Shown here: positions 45,686 to 55,322 of the stretch, in pieces
Numbering within the stretch: the first letter of the stretch is position 1
How the letters are laid out: each line of letters starts with the position of its first letter
Origin: Streptomyces sp. NBC_00376
Lineage (GTDB): Bacteria > Actinomycetota > Actinomycetes > Streptomycetales > Streptomycetaceae
DNA length: 64,000 nt
NCBI RefSeq assembly: GCF_036077095.1
Contig: NZ_CP107960.1
Span: 992,001-1,056,000, forward strand
Reading direction: 5' to 3'
The notes under the pieces: generated by a model
Told to the model about the DNA's origin: nothing
Databases searched by the model: none
What the model saw: the letters and a program-made list of their open reading frames with translations, nothing else
Program-made: the position numbers and the translations under genes

Positions 45686-46426
45686 ATGACTGCAGAACTG
45701 GACGGATCCACCGCTCTTGTCACCGGCGCCACCGCTGGCATCGGCCGGGCCATTGCCCTTCGCCTGGCAGCGTTGGGGGCCTCGGTTGTCGTCCACGGGA
45801 GGGACGAGCAGCGAGGTGCTGCGACCGTCGAAGAGATCGCTGCCGCAGGCGGGAAGGCCAGGTTCGTCGCTGCGGATCTGAGTAGTTCCGAGGATGTCCT
45901 GCGTCTTGCCGCTGAAGCAGGCGAAGTAGACATTCTGATCAACAACGCTGGTATCTACCGGTTCGCCAGTACGCCGGACACCACCCCCGAGATGTTCGAC
46001 GCCCAGATGGCCGTCAACTCACGCGCGCCAATGCTCCTGGTCGGTGCCCTCGCCCCGGGAATGGCTGCGCGGGGGCGTGGCTCCATCGTGAGTGTGAGTA
46101 CAGCGGCGGCTACCACGCCGGTGCGGGAATCGGGCGCCTACGGGGCCTCCAAAGCTGCACTCGAACTTCTCACACGAGTATGGGCCGACGAGTTCGGCGC
46201 CCAGGGCGTCCGCGTGAACGCCGTGGCCCCGGGCCCCGTCCATACCCCCGGGACGGAGGAGATGGGAGGTGAAACCCTCCAGGCGATCGGGCGAACCACC
46301 GTACTGGGGCGGGTCGCGGACCCTGAGGAAATCGCGGAAGCGGTTCTGTTCCTTGCCTCCTCCCGCGCCAGCTACATCACCGGCGCGGTTCTCGAGGCAC
46401 GCGGCGGACAGCTTGCGATCGGATGA
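45686..46426 (+). CDS. Short-chain dehydrogenase/reductase in the island
   Basis: 246 aa; ATG 45686 follows GGAGGAG. Cofactor site TGATAGIGRAIALRLAALGA near residue 13, NNAGIY near 85 and catalytic SVSTAAATTPVRESGAYGASKAA with Tyr-x3-Lys. VNAVAPGPVHTPG and ASYITGAVLEARGGQLAI complete the classical SDR pattern. It precedes the ferredoxin-reductase-P450 cassette by ~0.6 kb on the same strand and could act on the same substrate, though co-transcription is not certain. Confidence 0.87.
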   Translation: MTAELDGSTALVTGATAGIGRAIALRLAALGASVVVHGRDEQRGAATVEEIAAAGGKARFVAADLSSSEDVLRLAAEAGEVDILINNAGIYRFASTPDTTPEMFDAQMAVNSRAPMLLVGALAPGMAARGRGSIVSVSTAAATTPVRESGAYGASKAALELLTRVWADEFGAQGVRVNAVAPGPVHTPGTEEMGGETLQAIGRTTVLGRVADPEEIAEAVLFLASSRASYITGAVLEARGGQLAIG

Positions 46427-47016
46427 CCCCGGGCCGCGATGGACATGCCAAACCTGACACTCATGCCCATGATGTCCATGGACTGGTGCTGATCGGCCTG
46501 CCTGACGGGAAAGGCCCACACCACGAGCAGCGGCTCGATGTCCGAGAGCGGCCCGTTCGGGGACGAGGTGAAGGCCCCCGGGCGTTCGGTGGACGGCTGC
46601 CCCGCCCCGTGAAGAAGCTGTTTCTGATCCTGGCGTGAGCAGTTGACGCGATGTGGTTACGACAACAGCAGGTGAGACGAAGATCGCTGCCCCGGCATCT
46701 GGTGGCCTTGCCGGTCACTGTCGGTCTGCATTCTTGGCCATGCGGTCAGGGCCGGTCCGGGCGAGGCTGACGTGATGATGGGGCTCCATGTGATCGTGTA
46801 CCCGCTGCCGGGCTGGCGCCGGTGATCCTCATACTGATCTCTTTCACGGCGGCTCCGTTCCTGGTGCCCGATCGCAGCCTCGTTCCCCCATCTGCGCGTT
46901 CTCGAACGCCCTGCCCGCTGGATCTGGTCCCGACGGAGTAGCCGGGCGAGCGCCTGGCGCATTCCGATCCTAGAAAGAGACAGGGAGCTCAAAGGCGACG
47001 GAGAAAGAGGCTTGGG
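46427..47016. other. 590-bp gap between SDR and ferredoxin genes
   Basis: Several short open frames on both strands but no recognisable domain. It ends with an AGAGG-type ribosome-binding site before the ferredoxin gene. It may hold the promoter of the P450 cassette. Confidence 0.4.
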
Positions 47017-47226
47017 ATGCGGCTCGTCGTGGACCTCACCCGCTGCCAGGCGTACGCGCAGTGCGTGTTTCTCGCACCGGAGATGTTCGAGCTGCATGGC
47101 GAGGAAGCGCTGCTGTACCGCCAGGAAGTCCCGGACGAGCAGCTGGGGCGTGTGCGCCAGGCCGCTGCGGCGTGCCCGGTCCAGGCGATCCTCGTGGGTG
47201 AAGCGGTGATCGCCGGTGCCCGGTGA
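47017..47226 (+). CDS. 3Fe-4S ferredoxin
   Basis: 69 aa from ATG 47017. The cysteines CQAYAQC (C-x5-C) near residue 10 and ACPVQAI near 52 are the three ligands of the small Streptomyces P450-type ferredoxins with a 3Fe-4S cluster. It overlaps the reductase gene by 11 bp and is followed by a P450 gene, so it shuttles electrons between the two. Confidence 0.9.
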   Translation: MRLVVDLTRCQAYAQCVFLAPEMFELHGEEALLYRQEVPDEQLGRVRQAAAACPVQAILVGEAVIAGAR

Positions 47227-48592
47227 CCTTCGGGAGGGTCCCATCGTCATCGTCGGCGCGTCGCTGGCCGGGTTGCGGGCTGCCGAGAAGCTGCGCGAGG
47301 AGGGTTTCACCGGCTCGCTGACCGTGGTCGGGGACGAGCCCCACCCGCCCTACGACAGGCCGCCGCTGTCCAAGCAGGTCTTGCTCGGCATGTCGGCGGC
47401 GGACACCACCGGGCTGCCGATGCGCCGCGATCCTGATGCCGACTGGCGGCTCGGAGTGCGTGCCACAGGGCTCGACCCGGTCGGCCGTCAGGTCCTGCTG
47501 GGCGACGGCGAGTCCCTGCCCTACGACCGGCTGCTGATCGCCACCGGAACCCGAGCGCGCCCCTGGCCCCAACGGGAGCAGGCGGCCCTGGACGGAGTCT
47601 TCTCCCTGCGCACCCGTGACGACGCCGGGCACCTGGCCGAGCGGCTGGCCGCCGGGCCGCGCCGGGTGCTCGTCATCGGCGCAGGCTTCACCGGCTCGGA
47701 GATCGCCTCGGCCTGCCGGGAGCGGGGCATCGCGGTCACGGTCGCAGAACGCGGCACCGCACCGCTGGTGGGCGCCCTCGGCGGCACACTGGCGAAACTC
47801 GCAGCCGGACTGCAGCGGGCCCACGGCGTGGACCTGCGCTGCGGAGTGACGGTCACCGCGCTGCGCGGGAACGACGGCGGGCGGTTCACCGGAGCCGACC
47901 TCTCCGACGGCAGCCACATCGACGCGGACGTGTGCGTCATCGCCATGGGTGCGGTCCGCAACGTCGAGTGGCTGGCTGATTCCGGGCTGGCGGCGGGCCC
48001 GCACGGCGTCGCCTGCGATGCGGGGTGCCGCGCCTTCGACATGTACGGGATCGTCACCGACGATGTCTTCGTGGCCGGCGACGTCTCCCGCTTCCCCCAC
48101 CCGCTCTTCGACTACCAGATGCTCTCCTTGGAGCACTGGGGCAACGCGGTCGCGCAGGCCGAGGTGGCGGCCCACAACATGATCAGTCCCGGACCGCCGC
48201 GCCGCCCCCACCTGGCGGTTCCGGTCTTCTGGTCGAGTCAGTTCGGGGTCAACATCAAGTCCGTGGGCGTCCCCACCTACTCCGACCAGGTGGTCATTGC
48301 CCAGGGCTCACTCAGTGAACGCCGTCTGGTGGCGGTCTACGGCTACCGAGGACGGATCACTGCCGCCGTCACCGTCGACATGGCCAAGTGGCTGGAGTAC
48401 TACCAGGGCCTGATCGAGACCGCCGCCCCCTTCCCGCCCGCGCCCGGCGCGGCCGACGGCCACCCGCTGGTGACCGAATTCGCGCTCCCCTCCGACGTGC
48501 CGGATTCGAAGGGACTGTCCCACGGCCCCACCGTCGCGCTCACCGGTCACCTGCCGGACCGCCGACTCACCGTGGTCCGGCCCGCCGGCTGA
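47216..48592 (+). CDS. Ferredoxin reductase (NAD(P)H, FAD-dependent)
   Basis: 458 aa from a GTG at 47216 that overlaps the ferredoxin gene. FAD motif IVIVGASLAGLRAAEKLREE near residue 9, PYDRPPLSKQVL near 44, a second GxGxxG for NAD(P)H at VLVIGAGFTGSEIASA near 153 and FVAGDVSRFPHPLF near 285. This is the putidaredoxin-reductase-like family that serves class I P450s. It would draw electrons from NAD(P)H and pass them to the adjacent ferredoxin. Confidence 0.9.
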   Translation: MPGDLREGPIVIVGASLAGLRAAEKLREEGFTGSLTVVGDEPHPPYDRPPLSKQVLLGMSAADTTGLPMRRDPDADWRLGVRATGLDPVGRQVLLGDGESLPYDRLLIATGTRARPWPQREQAALDGVFSLRTRDDAGHLAERLAAGPRRVLVIGAGFTGSEIASACRERGIAVTVAERGTAPLVGALGGTLAKLAAGLQRAHGVDLRCGVTVTALRGNDGGRFTGADLSDGSHIDADVCVIAMGAVRNVEWLADSGLAAGPHGVACDAGCRAFDMYGIVTDDVFVAGDVSRFPHPLFDYQMLSLEHWGNAVAQAEVAAHNMISPGPPRRPHLAVPVFWSSQFGVNIKSVGVPTYSDQVVIAQGSLSERRLVAVYGYRGRITAAVTVDMAKWLEYYQGLIETAAPFPPAPGAADGHPLVTEFALPSDVPDSKGLSHGPTVALTGHLPDRRLTVVRPAG

Positions 48593-48627
48593 ACCTTCCG
48601 TCCTCCCCCGTCACGAGGAGCCCGTCG

Positions 48628-49845
48628 ATGGCTGTCGACACCCTGCTGGAGCGGATCACCGACTACGCCAACCGCCCCGACCCCTACCCGCTGTACGCGG
48701 AACTCCGCGAGGCGGGCGTGGCGCGTCAGACGGACGGCAGCTACCTGGTCGGCGGGTACTACGACATCGTCGCCCTGTTCCACAACCCACGGCTCAGCTC
48801 CGACCGCCGCAACCGCGCCGGCACCTACAGCGGCCTGCCGGCGGAAGAGGAAGAGCCCCACCCTTTCATCCGGCTCGACGACCCCGAACACCACAGGCTG
48901 CGCAGCCTGGCCACACGGCCGTTCGGTCCCCCGCACAGCCCGGGCCGGATCGACGCGATGCGGGACGAGATCACCCGGATCACCGACGAACTGATCGAGT
49001 CGCTCCAGGGCCGTACGCGAGTCGACATCGTCGACGACTTCGCCTACCCCCTGCCCGTCACCGTCATCTGCCGACTCCTCGGTGTGCCGCGCGAAGACGA
49101 GCCGACCTTCCGCGAGTGGTCCAACGCCATCACCGAATCCGGCGACATCCGGCCCGGCGAAGACCTCACCATGCGCCAACAGGCCGGCAACCAGGCCCGA
49201 GCGCAGATGGGCCGCTACCTGGTGGACCTCGCCGAACAGCGCCGCGGCCACCAGGGTGACGACATGCTGTCCGCGTTCGTCAACGACCCCGGCCCGACCG
49301 GAGGGCTCACCCGCGAGGAACTGGCGGCCACCGCAGTGCTGCTGCTCGTCGCCGGACACGAAACCACGGTCAATCTGATCACCAACGGCGTACTCACTCT
49401 GCTGCGCCACCCCGACCAACTGGAGCGCCTGCGCCGCGAACCCGACCTGCTTCCCGGCACAGTGGAAGAACTGCTGCGCTACGAACCCCCGGTCCATTTG
49501 CTGGACCGCACGCCCCTCGCCCACGTCGACGTCGCGGGCACGACCATCCCCAAGGGCGTACCCGTGGTGCTCGCGCTGGCCTCGGCCAACCGTGACCCCA
49601 AACGGTTCCGCGACCCCGACCGGTTCGACCCCGCCCGCCGGGACAACCAGCACCTCGGATTCGGCAGCGGCATCCACATCTGCTACGGCGCACCCCTCGC
49701 CCGGGTCGAAGCCCAGATCGCCCTGGGGGCACTCCTTCCCCATCTCACCACCGCAACCCTGGTCGAAGACCCTCCCCCATACCGGCACAGCGCCGTACTG
49801 CGCGGCCCCCGACACCTTCCCATCGAGCTGGCCCCGTCGCCGTAG
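48628..49845 (+). CDS. Cytochrome P450 (class I) of the ferredoxin/reductase cassette
   Basis: 405 aa; ATG 48628 follows ACGAGGAG. Canonical I-helix LLLVAGHETTVNLI near residue 238, K-helix ExxR in EELLRYEPP and haem loop FGSGIHICYGAPLARVE with Cys near 352. Together with the two genes upstream it forms a complete, self-sufficient electron-transfer set, which is unusual because most streptomycete P450s borrow remote partners. Substrate unknown. Confidence 0.92.
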   Translation: MAVDTLLERITDYANRPDPYPLYAELREAGVARQTDGSYLVGGYYDIVALFHNPRLSSDRRNRAGTYSGLPAEEEEPHPFIRLDDPEHHRLRSLATRPFGPPHSPGRIDAMRDEITRITDELIESLQGRTRVDIVDDFAYPLPVTVICRLLGVPREDEPTFREWSNAITESGDIRPGEDLTMRQQAGNQARAQMGRYLVDLAEQRRGHQGDDMLSAFVNDPGPTGGLTREELAATAVLLLVAGHETTVNLITNGVLTLLRHPDQLERLRREPDLLPGTVEELLRYEPPVHLLDRTPLAHVDVAGTTIPKGVPVVLALASANRDPKRFRDPDRFDPARRDNQHLGFGSGIHICYGAPLARVEAQIALGALLPHLTTATLVEDPPPYRHSAVLRGPRHLPIELAPSP

Positions 49846-50607
49846 ACGCAATGAACCGCCTCGCCGTGGCGATGGAACCGAGGCGGCACGCAGAACGGAG
49901 CTGCTCAGCCGCGGGCACGCTGGGAAGGCCGTAGTCGAGCGTGGCGGTCGGGCTCGACGACATCAACCACCCGCCGCATGGTGTCAAGGCCGACGTCATC
50001 ACCCAGCGCGGCAGCCGGCGCAAGGAACTCCTCGATGACAGTCCGGGCTACGTGCTCGCCACCGACGTCGCCCTGAAGCATGGCGCGGCCTGAGCCAGGC
50101 GGGCCAGAGTTCGGGAGCGGCGCGGATCACAAGGAATCGGTCTGGATCTTCTGCCGGCAACAGGTCAGCCCCGGACCGAGAGGTGAAGGCGCGGTCCCGG
50201 GTATGGGGCACAGCAGTTGTCCCCCCGTATCTCACAGCAATCCCGCCCCTGCGAGCCGTCAGGAGCCGCCAACCGATCTGTTGGGCTGCTTCCATGGGGT
50301 CGGCATAGCCCGGTCACTGACAGGCAGAGGAGGCTATTGACCGTAACGGGCGCGGAATCCGGTGTCGCCCTGGCGGGGTTGGAGAGTGATCCAGAACGCT
50401 GTCGAGCGCATCGAGACCGATGAGCTTCCCGAGATCGCCGCCTCGCTGTACGAGACCGCACCGCCCAAGCGTCAGCCCCGGAGACAGCGGGCGGTTCGTG
50501 CCGCCGGTAGGGCGTGTATCGAATGTGCTGGTCGCCAGCGCGACACTGCCGACGGACGAACCGAAATCGCATGCGATCTCCGCCCAGTCATGCTGGGATC
50601 AATCGCT
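49846..50607. other. 760-bp gap with a possible short remnant
   Basis: A 50-codon frame from GTG 49941 to 50093 reads VGLDDINHPPHGVKADVITQ and DDSPGYVLATDVALKHGAA. It looks protein-like but I do not recognise it, and it has no ribosome-binding site. Downstream, open sequence before the GNAT start (about 50400-50600) shows no clear domain. Probably fragments of lost genes. Confidence 0.4.
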
Positions 50608-51411
50608 ATGAATGATCATTTCCTCGATGAAGCCGACTTGATGAACAGGATGGAACGGAACCTGGCGGAACATGCCTGTCACCTGCACCGGAGTATGACC
50701 GGTGCGACCGTCACAGATGCTGGTGACCTCCTGATTGCGGACAGCGGCCTGGATGACGACACTTTCAACATCGTTGCTGCGGCCCGCTTCACCGCCGACG
50801 CTACGGCACGTATCACCGAGACTGCTGGGACGCTGGCTCGCACCGGCCGTCGTTTCTCCTGGTGGGTGGGGCCCGCCTCGACACCAGTGGACCTCACCTC
50901 CCGCCTGACGGCGGCCGGTCTACCGGCATCCGAACGCGAGACGGCGATGTGGGCCGAACTGGACGACACCCTGCCACCGCCTGCCGCCCAGGGGCTGGAC
51001 ATCCAGCGGGTGGCCACGCCCGAACAGCTCGCCGACTACGCCACGGTTCTTGCCGCGAACTGGGACCCGCCCGCTGACACCGTCCGCCGCTTCTTCGCCC
51101 AGGCCGCCCCGCAGGCACTGGCCGCGCAGTGCCCGGCCCGGTATCTGGTCGGCTATGTGGAGAGCCGTCCGGTCTGCTCCGCTGAAGTGTTTCATCACGC
51201 GGGAGTCGCCGGCATCTACAACATTTCCACCCTGGCCGCCCACCGCCGACGGGGCTACGGCGGTGCCATCACGCTCACGGCACTCCACACGGCCCGCGAC
51301 CGAGACCACCGCATCGCGGTCCTGCAGGCGTCAGCCGACGGCGAGCCCGTCTACCGCCACCTGGGGTTCCGCTCCTGTGGCCAGTTCACCGAACACGCCA
51401 TCAACCCCTGA
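50608..51411 (+). CDS. GNAT-family acetyltransferase
   Basis: 267 aa from ATG 50608 ([19 protein letters not shown]). The C-terminal half is a GNAT domain: [23 protein letters not shown] is the acetyl-CoA loop (RRRGYGG) and [19 protein letters not shown] the final strand. The N-terminal half ([20 protein letters not shown]) is also GNAT-like, so this may be a tandem-GNAT protein. Substrate unknown; possibly small-molecule or self-resistance acetylation. Confidence 0.78.
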   Translation: MNDHFLDEADLMNRMERNLAEHACHLHRSMTGATVTDAGDLLIADSGLDDDTFNIVAAARFTADATARITETAGTLARTGRRFSWWVGPASTPVDLTSRLTAAGLPASERETAMWAELDDTLPPPAAQGLDIQRVATPEQLADYATVLAANWDPPADTVRRFFAQAAPQALAAQCPARYLVGYVESRPVCSAEVFHHAGVAGIYNISTLAAHRRRGYGGAITLTALHTARDRDHRIAVLQASADGEPVYRHLGFRSCGQFTEHAINP

Positions 51412-51712
51412 ACCACCCGAACTCCACTGGCCCTCCGCCCGGGTTGATGCCGCACTCGACGGCGTACCGAGCCCTGTAGTCCTCGGCGTCGAACCCGGGC
51501 GGCCGGCCACCACGCGAGCCGAGCTCCTTCCAGCTGAAGGCGGTCCGGCGGAAGCCGACCCAGGCCATGAGCGGGCCGCCGGACAGGCGGGAGCAGTGGG
51601 GGCAGGCGCATACGTGGGGGTCGTACGGCTCTCCGGTCGCTTCGAAGCGGATGTGTCCGCACAGGCAGCCGCCGGTGGACACCTCGTGGGTGGGTGTGTC
51701 GTCGTTCGGCAT
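51401..51712 (-). CDS. GFA-family (glutathione-dependent formaldehyde-activating-like) protein, short
   Basis: 103 aa from ATG 51712. The N-terminus has the CENP-V/GFA zinc motif: [16 protein letters not shown] near residue 14 and [18 protein letters not shown] near 34. After residue ~60 the sequence ([20 protein letters not shown]) no longer follows the family and the second zinc pair is missing. Normal length is ~130 aa, so this is probably a C-terminally damaged gene. It overlaps the convergent GNAT gene by 11 bp. Confidence 0.6.
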   Translation of the reverse strand: MPNDDTPTHEVSTGGCLCGHIRFEATGEPYDPHVCACPHCSRLSGGPLMAWVGFRRTAFSWKELGSRGGRPPGFDAEDYRARYAVECGINPGGGPVEFGWFRG

Positions 51713-52150
51713 CGGGGCTCCTTGCTGTCGCGGCAGGATCGTTGTGCGCGCCGGATCGCCGAAAGCGGGCGGGGCGGCAGGCGGAGTCCGGGGCGTCTGA
51801 GTGCGTCTCGGGGTCGGCAGCCTGGCAGGCCCATTCCGCTGCTGTGGTGCGACGGGACAGAATCGGACCATTGCCGCCCCCGTGACACCGCGCGGCGCCC
51901 ACTGGAGTGGCGCAGTCGCTGCACGGGTCGGCATGGCTTTCACATTGGCCGGAAACCCGCGGCGGATGCGGCCGAAGGGGTGACCGTCCATCGAACGGAG
52001 ACGTTTCAAACGCCCTGCCCCCGCGCGTCCGGCGCGAACTGCGGTATTCGCACAGACATCCAGGATTCCCCTCGTCGTCACCCGTTACGGCGAGCTGCGG
52101 GGCCAGTTCTTAGAGCAACCGTGCCATTCGATGGCCTGATGGAGGACACG

Positions 52151-53102
52151 ATGTTTTCTCTTCCCGCCTCCGTGCACGAGCCCCTCGGGTTCGAACGATT
52201 GCGGCCCTCCCCTGCTCTTCCTGCCACTGGTGTGCAGCGAGTCGGCGTGTTGGCCCGCTGCTCGGTACGGCCGGATGCGGGGTGGGCAGCCGACCGGCTC
52301 CAGATCCGTCGGGCACCGGGCACGTGCAGGCCCGGCCGCCGGCCGTCCGCCGGGCTGGGGGTGCGACGGTGAGCGCGCGCAAGCAAAGACGCGGTGGCGT
52401 CTCGCGGGCCGAGCAGGAGCTCTACGGGGGCCGGCTCCGGTGGGACCAGTCGACGAGAAGTTGAGGGCGGTGGTGCTCACATCGGTGCCGGGTCGGCCGC
52501 TGCACGGCGCTGTTCTCTCCCCCGGGCAGCAGCGCGATGTCTTCCAACGGATCGGCGCGCTGGCCCGCCGCGTCCACCAGGCATCTGCCCCGTGGCCCGC
52601 CTCCGAAGGCAGCGGCCCGGCCGTCGGGAAGGCCGAACGGCACCTGACGGCCGCACGGCCCCATCTGGCCCCGGGCGATGAAGGGTTCGTCCGCGGACTC
52701 GTCCGGCAGGCGAAGACCCTGTTCTTGCTGGAGCAGGTCGAGACCCACGGCGATTTCCAGCTCCGCAACATCCTGTGTTCCGACGACGTCGATGGCGCCC
52801 TGGCAGTGATCGACCTTGAGCGAAGTGAGCCCGGTCCCGCGGTCCGGGATCTGGTTCGTCTGTCCGATGCCTGGGCTCATCGCCCCGACCTCTACGAGGC
52901 ATTTCTGGCCGGGTACGGGCGGACCTTGACCGATGCCGAGGAATCACGCCGGGTCATCGACTCAGCCCTCGATGCCGTGAGCGGAGTCGCCTTCGGCGTC
53001 GCCCATGGGGATGCCGAACTGGTCGAGCGCGGCCGGCGGACTCTGGTCCGGCTGCGCACTGAGTACCGATACTGCAACTCGCTGACTGGAGAGAGCCCAT
53101 GA
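52151..53102 (+). pseudogene. APH-type phosphotransferase with lost N-terminus
   Basis: The C-terminal part, read from about 52460 to 53102, is aminoglycoside-phosphotransferase-like: FLLEQVETHGDFQLRNILC contains the catalytic HGDFQxxN and LAVIDLERSEPGPAVRDLVR the metal-binding Asp. A plausible N-terminus (FSLPASVHEPLGFERLRP, from ATG 52151) lies in a different frame, and the nucleotide-binding lobe between them is scrambled. A frameshift or deletion has probably inactivated it. It is coupled by ATGA to the Nudix gene, so the two once formed an operon. Confidence 0.6.
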
Positions 53103-53695
53103 GCCGCGACACGGCCCCTGCCACCACGATCGGTTCGCCGAGTGCGGCCCGGCGACCGGTGGTCCCGAGTATTCGGTCGAGCGGTGAAGCCGCCAGGTCC
53201 TCGATGACGATGGAGCAGTACGCCGAAACCGTCCCCAAGGCAACCCTGTGGGCGTGCGTCTACTTCACTGACGAGGACGACCAGCCGCTTCAGATCCACT
53301 CCGTCTACTCTCCCGCGTACCCGTGGCAACTGGTGGGCGGGACGATGGATCCCGGTGAGCCCCCCTGGCAGACGGCCGTGCGGGAGTGCCGGGAAGAAAC
53401 CGGAATCACGCCGACCGGGCCGCCCCGGCTCCTGGCCACGGTGTACGGCCCGCCCGGCGGCGGATGGCCCTACAGCACGATCGGCTGCGTCTTCGATGGC
53501 GGCCGGCTCACTGCAGCGCAGATCCGTGGCATCACCCTCGACCGGGAGGAGCACGACGAGGTCCGTGTCCTGCCGCTGGTCGGATGGAAAGAGCTGATGC
53601 CGCCCAGCGACTTCGCTCGCCTGTGCGCCGTGGAGGAGGCGCGCCGTACCGGCGTGGCCGCATACTTCGACACCTGGGGCTGGGGACCCGAGTGA
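53099..53695 (+). CDS. Nudix hydrolase
   Basis: 198 aa if ATG 53099 (overlapping the previous stop) is used; an ATG at 53204 (MTMEQYAET) would give the domain alone. The Nudix box is GGTMDPGEPPWQTAVREC followed by REETGI. The strand before it (IHSVYSPAYPWQLVGG) is normal. Substrate unknown; the neighbouring phosphotransferase, methyltransferase and P-loop kinase suggest a small-molecule or nucleotide modification cluster. Confidence 0.85.
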   Translation: MSRDTAPATTIGSPSAARRPVVPSIRSSGEAARSSMTMEQYAETVPKATLWACVYFTDEDDQPLQIHSVYSPAYPWQLVGGTMDPGEPPWQTAVRECREETGITPTGPPRLLATVYGPPGGGWPYSTIGCVFDGGRLTAAQIRGITLDREEHDEVRVLPLVGWKELMPPSDFARLCAVEEARRTGVAAYFDTWGWGPE

Positions 53696-53880
53696 CCGGC
53701 AGCATCGTGTTGTCGCCCGGGCAGACGGTGGCGGCGAGCCGGCGTGCCCTGGCCGTGCTGAATGCCGTTTCGGTCACCGGCACGGAACCGGGGACGCGGA
53801 CTTGGAACTTCTCGAATGGCTCCGTGCCACGGGCCCCCATGAACACCACATCAGCGAACCGCACCAGTTGAGGAGCAGCA

Positions 53881-54477
53881 GTGGGGTACGTCGTCCGCGA
53901 GGCATGGCACGAGCACTATGCCGATGGGAAGGATTTCCGGCCGCTGGGTGATACCGAACGGGCGCTGCTCGCCGAACACGCTCCTGTGCCGGACGGTGGC
54001 GGGCGTGCGCTCGACGTGGGCTGCGGGACGGGCGGGCTGGCTGTCTATCTTTCGTCGCTCGGCTATGTGGTGGATGCCGTCGACTTCGCCGACAGTGCGA
54101 TCGGCCGGGCCCGAGCCGAGCACACCGATGTGGAGGGGGTGCGTTGGCTACGGCTTGACATCGAGCGCGATGACCCGGTGGAGCTGCACCCGGATGGCTA
54201 CGACCTGGTGACACTGCGTCTGGCGTACCCGTTTCTGCAAGACCGCAGTCGTGTCCTGCACGCGCTCGGCGAGCGGATGCGTCGGGGTGGCGCGCTCGTG
54301 GTCATCACGCCCACCGCCGAGCTCACGTCGAAGGAGCGGCGGAGCATCGCTCTGGACGAGGGCGAGATCAGTCTGCTCACCGCGGGCTGGGAGCAGGCCG
54401 AGCGGCTGGACGCGGACGGGCTCGCTGTTGTTGTCCTGCGTGGCCCCGGGCACACGGTCAGCGCGGCGATCGAGTAG
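53881..54477 (+). CDS. Class I SAM-dependent methyltransferase
   Basis: 198 aa from a GTG at 53881 preceded by GAGGAGC. SAM-binding motif I is ALDVGCGTGGLAVYL near residue 44, motif II VDAVDFADSAIGRAR near 64, and a post-motif YDLVTLRLAYPFLQDR near 107. The single-domain size fits small-molecule methyltransferases. It lies between two Nudix genes on the same strand. Confidence 0.85.
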   Translation: MGYVVREAWHEHYADGKDFRPLGDTERALLAEHAPVPDGGGRALDVGCGTGGLAVYLSSLGYVVDAVDFADSAIGRARAEHTDVEGVRWLRLDIERDDPVELHPDGYDLVTLRLAYPFLQDRSRVLHALGERMRRGGALVVITPTAELTSKERRSIALDEGEISLLTAGWEQAERLDADGLAVVVLRGPGHTVSAAIE

Positions 54478-54504
54478 CGGCCGCCCACGGGCCATGCTCT
54501 GACC

Positions 54505-54640
54505 GGTACGCTCCCGGTCGTCACCGACGAGGCCGGCCGGGTCCCGCTCGGCCGGTCCACCCGGGGCATGTGGGAGTTGCCGGGCTGCAAGACTTCGGGT
54601 TCGGAGGACTTCGCGTCGGCGGCGGCCCCGGAAAGGACGC
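54505..54640 (+). pseudogene. Nudix N-terminal fragment
   Basis: A short frame reads TGTLPVVTDEAGRVPLGRST, GMWELPG and KTSGSEDFASAAAP, the start of a Nudix domain up to the middle of the box. It is then lost before the REXXEE part. It directly abuts the next Nudix-like gene in another frame. Probably a deletion relic of a separate Nudix gene or of the next gene's N-terminus. Confidence 0.5.
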
Positions 54641-54709
54641 GACTGGCCGTGGCACCCCGGCCTGGTCCACGGCCGAATCCCGGTCCGCCAGGCCTGGGGC
54701 TGGCTCTTT

Positions 54710-55168
54710 GTGCCCGACGGCCGCGTCGTCGTGGTGATCGACCCCGCTGATCCGCTGGCCATGCTGCCCGGCGGCACGGTCGAGACCACGGACGCATCCC
54801 CCGAAGCCACCCTGGTACGCGAGGCCGCCGAAGAAGCACAACTGACTCTCCCCTTGGGAAGGATCGAGCGGCTGGGATGGGTCTACGACGCGACCGGTGC
54901 AGTCCACGGTCGCATCGGCGAGTGCGCGCGGCTGCGACTGGCGGCGCCGATCACAGCAGTCGGCCCGTCCGCGACCGACCCTGCCAGCGGACGCCGGTAC
55001 GCCCGGCTCCTGGCCACCCCCGAGCAGGCCGCCGCGCTCCACGGCTGGGGCGACCAGGGCTACCAACAGGCGGCCCAAGCCGCCCGCCTGGCCCACGAAC
55101 AATGGGACATCCCACTCGCGGCACGGTCCCCCATCACAGAAATCCCCACCGAGGGAATCGGGCGGTGA
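54710..55168 (+). CDS. Nudix-like protein, probably N-terminally damaged
   Basis: 152 aa from a GTG at 54710. The Nudix box is degenerate: LPGGTVETTDASPEATLVRE then AAEEAQLTLP, keeping RE-AAEE but losing the final Gly. The frame stays protein-like upstream of the GTG (GRIPVRQAWGWLF) without a usable start, so the true N-terminus seems to have been lost in the rearrangement. C-terminal ATPEQAAALHGWGDQGYQQA resembles Nudix relatives in actinomycetes. Confidence 0.6.
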   Translation: MPDGRVVVVIDPADPLAMLPGGTVETTDASPEATLVREAAEEAQLTLPLGRIERLGWVYDATGAVHGRIGECARLRLAAPITAVGPSATDPASGRRYARLLATPEQAAALHGWGDQGYQQAAQAARLAHEQWDIPLAARSPITEIPTEGIGR

Positions 55169-55322
55169 CCGGCACCGCGTTCGTCCAGCGCAGCATCAAC
55201 TCGGCCACGCGCGAACACCCGACACGGTCAGCCGGCCGGACCGGCCTGCGCGCCGGCCGCCTGCGGGAGGCGTCGCTGTCCGGCAGAGCAGGGACCGGCC
55301 GGCATCGCCCCGGAGGCTGCCT

